A stretch of 64,000 nt of DNA from an uncultured Acidobacteriia bacterium (GTDB lineage: Bacteria; Acidobacteriota; Terriglobia; Bryobacterales; Bryobacteraceae), in contig CAIQWJ010000107.1 in the NCBI GenBank assembly GCA_903875575.1, forward strand, positions 1-64,000. The letters run 5' to 3'. Shown here piece by piece: positions 58,559 through 64,000 of this stretch. How positions within the stretch are numbered: the first letter of the stretch is position 1; every line of letters begins with the position of its first letter. The notes beneath the pieces are model-generated. The model did no database searches, was not told where the DNA came from, and worked only from the letters and a program-made list of their open reading frames with translations. Position numbers and translations under genes: made by a program.

Positions 58559-60901
58559 TTAATTGGCCTCCGGCTGACTTGCTGAAATAATTCGCCACAA
58601 CTTCTCCGGCGTCAGCGGCATATCCACATGTGTAACCCCCAGCGGTGCCAGAGCATCCACCACCGAATTCACCATCGCCGGTGTCGATCCAATCGTCCCG
58701 GCCTCGCCCACACCCTTCACGCCCAGCGGATTCACCGGCGAAGGCGTGCACGTGTGTGAACTCTCAATCCACGGCATCATCCGCGCCCGCGCCATCGCGT
58801 AATCCATGAATTCACCCGTCACCAGCTGGCCCGCATCGTCATAGATCGCATGCTCCCAAAGCGCCTGCCCCAGACCCCATGACGCGCCGCCATGCAACTG
58901 CCCATCCACAATCATCGGGTTCAGAATGTTGCCGATATCGTCCACCATCACGTAGCGCTTGATTTCGACCTGCCCCGTCTTCGGGTCAATCTCGCTGTGA
59001 ATAATGTGCGCGCCAAACGGATAAGTGAAATTCCCCGGCTCCCAGAACCTGGTCGCCACCAGCCCCGGCTCACTGTGCGTCGGAATCTTCATCGCGCGAT
59101 AAGCCGCCGCCGCAATCGTCTGGATCGAGACCGACTTGCCTGACGCATTATCAATGCACATCCCGCCCTCGAACCGCACATCGTTCGAATCGAGCAGCAT
59201 ACTGCCCCAGCGAATCACCTTCTCTTTGATATCCTGCAGCGCCAGGTAAACCGCCGTGCCGCCCACCGCCGTCCCGCGACTCCCAAACGTTCCGATCCCG
59301 TACTGCACAATCGACGTGTCCCCGTGCAGCACCAAAACGTCGTCAATCGGCACGCCCAGCTCATCCCCGGCAATCTGCGCGAACGTCGTCTCTTCGCCCT
59401 GTCCATGCGGCGAAATCCCCGTCAGAATCGTGACCTTGCCGCTCGGCTCCACCTTCACCGTCGCGCTCTCCCAGCCACCAGCCGCCACCGCGGGCGAGGG
59501 GCCCATCGCGCAGATTTCGCCATACGTCGAAATCCCAATCCCCACCAGACGACCCTGCTTCCTTGCCGTCGCCTGCTCCTCCCGCAGCTTCTTATATCCG
59601 ATCGTGTCCAGCGCCTTCGTGAACGTGTTCGCGTAATCGCCCGAATCGTAATTCAACCCCGTCGCCGTCGCAAACGGAAACTGGTCCGCAGCTACAAAAT
59701 TCTTAAACCGAATCTCCGCCGGATCCATCTTCAGTTCCGCCGCCAGTACGTCCACCATCCGCTCAATCCCATACGTGGCTTCCGGACGACCCGCCCCGCG
59801 CACCGCATCCGTCGGCACGCAGTTTGTGAACACGCCCACAATCTCCGCATGAATATTCCGCGCGTTGTAAAGCCCCGGCATCATCAGCACGCTGAGCGTC
59901 GGAATCGCCGGCGTCAGCAACTGGAAGTATGCGCCCAGATCCTGAATGATCTTGACCTTCACGCCGACAATCGTGCCGTCCCGCTTCGCCGCAATTTCCC
60001 AGTAATCCACATGTCCGCGGCCCTGGATCGTCGAAAGGAAATTCTCGCGCCGCGTCTCAATCCACTTCACCGGCACGCCCAGCTTCATGGCCGCAAACGA
60101 CACGATCGCTTCTTCCGGATAAACGTTGAGCTTGCACCCAAACCCGCCGCCCACTTCCGGCGCAATCAGCCGCAGCCGATTCTCGTCCAGCCCCAGCATC
60201 CCCGCCAGAATCGTACGCGCCAGATGCGGAATCTGCGTCGACGTGTAAATCGTCAACGCGCGATCCGCCGCATGCCAACTCGCCACGCAGCCGCGCGTTT
60301 CCATTGGATTCGCCACCATCCGCTGGCTGATCATCCGCTGCTTGCAGATGACATCGGCGCTCGCGAACGCGGCATCCGTGTCGCCGCCCTTCTGCTCAAA
60401 CTTAAACGCGATATTGTCCGCCCACTGCGGATGCACCGCCGGCGCACCTTCCGCCAGAGCCTGCTCCGGACCGCCCACGGCATCCAGAACGTCGTAATCC
60501 ACTTCCACCAGATCCGCCGCGTCGGCCGCAACATAGCGATCCTTCGCCACCACCACCGCCACGATATGCCCCACCAGATAAACCCGGTCGGTCGCAATCA
60601 CCGTGTGGTGAGGCTTGCGCATGCCCGGCAATTCCACGCCGCAAACAATGGCACCTACGTCCTTGATGTCCACGCCGGTGTAAACAGCCATCACGCCCGG
60701 ATGCGCCGCGGCCTTGCTGATATCCACCGAACGGATGTTCGCCGCCGCATGCGGACTCCGCACCATCGCCGCGTACAGCATATTCGGCATCTTGATGTCG
60801 TCCACATAGGTGGCCGTGCCCGTGAGCATGCGCGGATCTTCGCGCCGCCGAATACGTTTCCCAACCAGTTTTTCAGGACGGGTAATAGTTGTTGTCGACA
60901 T
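58559..60901 (-). CDS. Molybdopterin-binding large subunit of a xanthine dehydrogenase/CODH-family enzyme
   Basis: 780 residues. KRIRRREDPRMLTGTATYVD at the N-terminus; EVGGGFGCKLNVYPEEAIV; DAVRGAGRPEATYGIERMVD; and the active Glu in GVGEAGTIGSTPAMVNSVVD. The motif AVRGAGR stands where form I CO dehydrogenase has the Cu-binding AYRCSFR, so CO oxidation is unlikely and an aldehyde or N-heterocycle is a better guess. Confidence 0.94.
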   Translation of the reverse strand: MSTTTITRPEKLVGKRIRRREDPRMLTGTATYVDDIKMPNMLYAAMVRSPHAAANIRSVDISKAAAHPGVMAVYTGVDIKDVGAIVCGVELPGMRKPHHTVIATDRVYLVGHIVAVVVAKDRYVAADAADLVEVDYDVLDAVGGPEQALAEGAPAVHPQWADNIAFKFEQKGGDTDAAFASADVICKQRMISQRMVANPMETRGCVASWHAADRALTIYTSTQIPHLARTILAGMLGLDENRLRLIAPEVGGGFGCKLNVYPEEAIVSFAAMKLGVPVKWIETRRENFLSTIQGRGHVDYWEIAAKRDGTIVGVKVKIIQDLGAYFQLLTPAIPTLSVLMMPGLYNARNIHAEIVGVFTNCVPTDAVRGAGRPEATYGIERMVDVLAAELKMDPAEIRFKNFVAADQFPFATATGLNYDSGDYANTFTKALDTIGYKKLREEQATARKQGRLVGIGISTYGEICAMGPSPAVAAGGWESATVKVEPSGKVTILTGISPHGQGEETTFAQIAGDELGVPIDDVLVLHGDTSIVQYGIGTFGSRGTAVGGTAVYLALQDIKEKVIRWGSMLLDSNDVRFEGGMCIDNASGKSVSIQTIAAAAYRAMKIPTHSEPGLVATRFWEPGNFTYPFGAHIIHSEIDPKTGQVEIKRYVMVDDIGNILNPMIVDGQLHGGASWGLGQALWEHAIYDDAGQLVTGEFMDYAMARARMMPWIESSHTCTPSPVNPLGVKGVGEAGTIGSTPAMVNSVVDALAPLGVTHVDMPLTPEKLWRIISASQPEAN

Positions 60902-60904
60902 GAT

Positions 60905-61375
60905 CTACACCCCCGCCTTCGCCGCGGCCTGCACGGCTTTTACGATGTGCTGGTAACCCGTGCAGCGGCACAGGTTGCCATCGAGCCCTTCGCGGATCTC
61001 CGTTTCCGTGGGCGAAGGGTTGCGATCCAGAATCTGTTTCGAAACCATCAGCATACCCGGCGTGCAGAACCCGCACTGGAGCCCGTGCTCGTTCCAGAAG
61101 CCTTCCTGGACGCGATGCATCTTTCCCGAGGCGTCCGCCAGACCTTCCACGGTCAGAATGCTGGCCCCGTTCGCCTGGACCGCGAACATGGTGCAACTCT
61201 TGATGGCGCGCCCATCCACCTCGACCGTGCAGGCGCCGCAGAGCGACGTTTCACAGCCGATATGCGAGCCGGTGAGGCCCACCACCTCGCGCAGATAGTG
61301 AATCAGGAGCAGGCGCGGCTCCACGTCGTGCGTGTACGGCTTTCCGTTAATCGTGACGGAAATAGTTTGGGTCAT
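60905..61375 (-). CDS. 2Fe-2S small subunit of the molybdenum hydroxylase
   Basis: 156 residues. Plant-type cluster [16 protein letters not shown] and the second cluster [10 protein letters not shown] with [11 protein letters not shown]. First gene of the operon (order small, large, FAD, CoxG; gaps of 0 to 3 bases). Confidence 0.95.
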   Translation of the reverse strand: MTQTISVTINGKPYTHDVEPRLLLIHYLREVVGLTGSHIGCETSLCGACTVEVDGRAIKSCTMFAVQANGASILTVEGLADASGKMHRVQEGFWNEHGLQCGFCTPGMLMVSKQILDRNPSPTETEIREGLDGNLCRCTGYQHIVKAVQAAAKAGV

Positions 61376-61496
61376 GCGGAGATCTCCACTGGAGAAGTAT
61401 ACATCGGATCGCCCCTGCATTTCCCTTCACGGAATGTGCTGATTCCGGCGGCCCCGTTTTCCATGCCCCCGGCGCGGTATCCCGGAACGTGTGGGG

Positions 61497-61532
61497 CAGG
61501 CTTCCAGCCTGCAGGCCGGTTTCCAACCGGCC
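61497..61532. repeat. Tandem hairpins of another REP-like type
   Basis: CAGGCTTCCAGCCTG (61497-61511) and GGCCGGTTTCCAACCGGCC (61514-61532) stand side by side in intergenic DNA. The design is that of the double-hairpin repeats at 10985 and 15434, but the sequence differs. Confidence 0.6.
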
Positions 61533-61608
61533 CCTTTCGGGCAAGCCGTGGCCTCCAGTCATGTCCGATCTCCGTCCCTTATCATTGCCGCCCGCTAACA
61601 TCAATCAG

Positions 61609-62091
61609 ATGACAGAAACCCCGCAGATCCAGACCACTCCCCCGCAGCCCCTCGCGATCATCCACCTGACCATCCCGCGCTCCGAAATGCGCACCGTCAT
61701 CGGGCCTGCCCTCTCCGAACTGCACGCGACCATCGCCGCACAGGGCTTAGCGATCACCGGGCCGTGGCTAACCCACCACCTCCGCATGGTCCCGGATATT
61801 TTCGATTTCGAAATCTGCCTCCCGGTGTCCGCACCGGTTACACCAGCAGGTCGCGTAATCTCAGGCGAAATACCCGCCATGACAGCCGCGCACGCGGTCT
61901 TCACAGGCAACTACTCCGGACTCGGCGCAGCATGGTCCGAACTCGGCACCTGGCTCGCTGAAGCCGCGAATGCCAACGGCCTCAAGCCGGCGACCGACCT
62001 CTGGGAGTGCTACCTAGCCGGCCCGGAATCAAATCCCGATCCTGCCGCCTGGCGGACGGAACTGATCCGGCCACTGACGCCGGCTTCCTGA
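61609..62091 (+). CDS. GyrI/AraC effector-binding-domain protein
   Basis: 160 residues: MTETPQIQTTPPQPLAIIHL, TIPRSEMRTVIGPALSELHA, FDFEICLPVSAPVTPAGRVI and ECYLAGPESNPDPAAWRTEL match the SOUL-like GyrI fold that binds small hydrophobic ligands. No DNA-binding part is attached. Confidence 0.88.
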   Translation: MTETPQIQTTPPQPLAIIHLTIPRSEMRTVIGPALSELHATIAAQGLAITGPWLTHHLRMVPDIFDFEICLPVSAPVTPAGRVISGEIPAMTAAHAVFTGNYSGLGAAWSELGTWLAEAANANGLKPATDLWECYLAGPESNPDPAAWRTELIRPLTPAS

Positions 62092-62316
62092 AAATGGCCC
62101 TTCGCGCGAGCGCTGGATTCGATCTTTACCGAATCGGCTACCGAAAACAAGAATAGGCTAATATTAGGCTACTGGGGCGCGTGCATGCCCCCGCCGCCGG
62201 CCCGCTCAACGCCGCTTGGTTCCCGCGTTTGCTCCGAGCCGCGCCACCCGTCGTCGCCGCGCACCCTGCTCGCGGCGGGCTGGTTTTCCGCGCTGGATCG
62301 CCGTATAATTCTGCTC
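62092..62316. other. Intergenic region
   Basis: Contains a short direct repeat around 62153-62171 (TAGGCTAATATTAGGCTAC). No gene or clear promoter is seen. Confidence 0.4.
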
Positions 62317-63132
62317 ATGCGCTCCCCGCTCTTCGCCATGATTGCGACCACAGTCTGCCTTGTCTCGTCCGCTTTTCCCCAAAGCCCCGCGCAACGACCA
62401 CTGCAATTCGAGGTTGCCACCATAAAACCCGTCGACACCGGGTCTGGCGTGAGCAACCCGGGCGTCACCGGCGTCTATCCGGGAGGTCGGGTTGTAATTC
62501 ACGCCGTTCCGCTAAAGACGCTGATCATGATCGCGTATCATGCGGGCTACTGGCAACTTTCGGGCGGCGACGACTGGATGGACAAAGATGTTTACGATGT
62601 CGAGGCGAAGGCACCCGCATCGCCGGCTGCCACGGCCTTTAGCTTGCGGCACACCAGGGTTGGGATCGAAGACGAGCGCCTGCGCCAGATGCTGCAGACC
62701 ATGCTCACCGAACGCTTTCAGTTGAAGCTGCACTGGGACACAAAGACGGGAGCCGTCTACCTTTTGCAGAAGAGCGGCAAACCCATTCAGTTGCGTTCTA
62801 CAAAATATACTGCCGACCATCCCGTCCAGGGAGCGTCGGGCTTTTCCGGTGAGATCGAATACACAGGCGGCCATTGGTTCGTCTTCGATACCTCTCTCCC
62901 GCAGTTGGCGAAGTTCGCCAGCGACTACGTGTTGCACAAGCCAGTCATCGATCAGACGGAGCTGGCTGGATCGTTCGACTACCGGGATGCAAACACTCAG
63001 ATCCCGCAGGAGCACGACTTCGAAGGTTCCTTCCCTGGCTTTATTCAGGACCTTGGACTCAAGCTGACCGCGGCGAAAGGCCCGGTTGAAATGCTGGTAA
63101 TCGATCAAGCGGAAAAGCCATCGCCGAACTAA
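62317..63132 (+). CDS. TIGR03435 family exported protein
   Basis: 271 residues. Signal peptide MRSPLFAMIATTVCLVSSAF, then LQFEVATIKPVDTGSGVSNP, the defining start; MLQTMLTERFQLKLHWDTKT; and the end LGLKLTAAKGPVEMLVIDQA with EKPSPN. Function unknown. Confidence 0.9.
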   Translation: MRSPLFAMIATTVCLVSSAFPQSPAQRPLQFEVATIKPVDTGSGVSNPGVTGVYPGGRVVIHAVPLKTLIMIAYHAGYWQLSGGDDWMDKDVYDVEAKAPASPAATAFSLRHTRVGIEDERLRQMLQTMLTERFQLKLHWDTKTGAVYLLQKSGKPIQLRSTKYTADHPVQGASGFSGEIEYTGGHWFVFDTSLPQLAKFASDYVLHKPVIDQTELAGSFDYRDANTQIPQEHDFEGSFPGFIQDLGLKLTAAKGPVEMLVIDQAEKPSPN

Positions 63133-63318
63133 GACGAGATGACGTATCCAGCCCAAATACTTGCGCCTGCCAGCACTTGCCGGACAAGAACTAACATCTG
63201 CTGGTGCGACGACATTTAAACCGTGGCACTATAAGCCTTAGTCCTCTGAGATCCGACGCCCTCGTACTATGGTTCTCGGCAAAATACTCAGGTTTTGGGT
63301 GGCTGGAAGGTTCGGTAC

Positions 63319-64000
63319 TTAGTTGGGGGTCGGCTTTTCGACGTTGTCGATGATTATGAATTTGATCAGTCCACGGCCCTGAGAAAGCTTTATGCCGAAC
63401 TGGCTCTGGAAGGCCTCAAAGAGTGTTTGCTCTAGAGGCTCTTCGGAAGGCAACTGACTGCGCGGTGGGCCAAACTGGAATCCCGGGGTGCTCTCGTTTG
63501 CCGAGAAGCTGAACTGAAAATCAAATATCCCAGGCAGATTGGTTTTATTGAGGACATCCAGATTGAGACCGCCTGCGAGAAAATCCGCCACCTGATCAAG
63601 AGTAACGCCACGCGCCGTAATGGTGAGATTAGACCCTTTGGGCCTGACGCCAATATTCCCACACGTATCTGGCGACGGCGGTTCGCCGGGCGAGGGACAG
63701 CTTCCGGCTCTTGCCACCGGAAGCCTGGCTCCGTCTTTTGCTGTCGTTAACGTATAAACCGCGCCCTCTCTGATCTCTGTCCGCGTTTTAAGTTGAAATC
63801 TGTCTTGAAGGACGGACTGAAACATTTGTCCTGCGATCTCACGCGGTGTGACGGCCTGTTCACTCTTGGCCTGAATATCAAAATACACGGTATTCGCCCA
63901 GGAAGGCCCGCCCGAGATGTGCGGTAATTTGGACGAACCTGCGTCGGCGACGGCAGTTACATATGCGACTCTGACCATGTCCATTAAGGTAGAGCAGGTC
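63319..64000 (-). CDS. TIGR03435 family protein, N-terminus beyond the window
   Basis: The frame is open to the window edge (CSTLMDMVRVAYVTAV), so the signal peptide and FEVASIKP start lie outside. MFQSVLQDRFQLKTRTEIRE and the end QFGIKLSQGRGLIKFIIIDN with VEKPTPN identify the family. Convergent with the previous member, 186 bases away. Confidence 0.88.
   Translation of the reverse strand, partial: TCSTLMDMVRVAYVTAVADAGSSKLPHISGGPSWANTVYFDIQAKSEQAVTPREIAGQMFQSVLQDRFQLKTRTEIREGAVYTLTTAKDGARLPVARAGSCPSPGEPPSPDTCGNIGVRPKGSNLTITARGVTLDQVADFLAGGLNLDVLNKTNLPGIFDFQFSFSANESTPGFQFGPPRSQLPSEEPLEQTLFEAFQSQFGIKLSQGRGLIKFIIIDNVEKPTPN

Noticed and set aside
59324-61612. 762-codon His/Arg-rich frame opposite the molybdopterin subunit
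   Set aside because: It spans two real genes on the other strand and has the biased composition of an antisense frame.

Overview
The window looks like chromosomal DNA of an acidobacterium, most likely of the Bryobacter/Solibacter type (Bryobacterales). Several things point that way. It carries three members of the soil-associated TIGR03435 family, which is greatly expanded in Solibacter. It also has PEP-CTERM and VPEID-CTERM exosortase sorting signals, high G+C with GC-rich codon use, many toxin-antitoxin (TA) modules and short REP-like hairpin repeats. The assignment is an inference from gene content; no 16S rRNA is present.

Layout. 1-400: start of tuf (minus strand) behind tRNA-Tyr and tRNA-Thr. 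700-2100: orphan HTH/HigA-type proteins and a nonsense-mutated gene. 2120-7000: a divergent exported redox cluster (multicopper oxidase on minus; di-haem peroxidase, cupredoxin-like lipoprotein, beta-propeller and YceI protein on plus). 7050-11100: decayed transposase debris, P5C dehydrogenase, rph-rdgB and repeats. 11100-22000: purine permease, Phd-VapC and MNT-HEPN modules, SRP RNA followed by dnaX-ybaB-recR, and two metallopeptidase-like genes. 22000-38400: a PEP-CTERM choice-of-anchor-A protein, AtuA-like genes, recX, a degenerate GGDEF protein, sugar-nucleotide and envelope genes, a PHP phosphatase, rpmB, a UvrC-like protein, a beta-helix protein, a methyltransferase, a glycosyltransferase and a GH16-like protein. 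38400-46300: two-component system, SDR and AKR oxidoreductases, thymidine kinase, a TIGR03435 protein and a Phd-PIN module.

46336-48366 is an apparently intact 2.03-kb IS1-like transposon with 19-bp perfect terminal inverted repeats and a 6-bp target duplication. It carries two or three passenger genes. It sits directly upstream of an ArsR-SRPBCC operon. 49800-53330: a PIN-antitoxin pair with a perfect operator-like palindrome, then ftsY-ribD and ribE.

53320-57254 is the most distinctive region: a PEP-CTERM gene, debris (a decayed VPEID-CTERM gene and a duplicated 3' end of ribE), then five tandem microgenes of about 50 codons. Each microgene product is little more than a signal peptide plus a VPEID-CTERM sorting tail. 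They are followed by an exosortase fused to a CPBP-type intramembrane protease, which is predicted to process them. If both termini are removed, only peptides of roughly 6-9 residues would remain.

57271-61375 is a four-gene molybdenum hydroxylase operon, and the window ends in TIGR03435 genes, the last cut by the edge.
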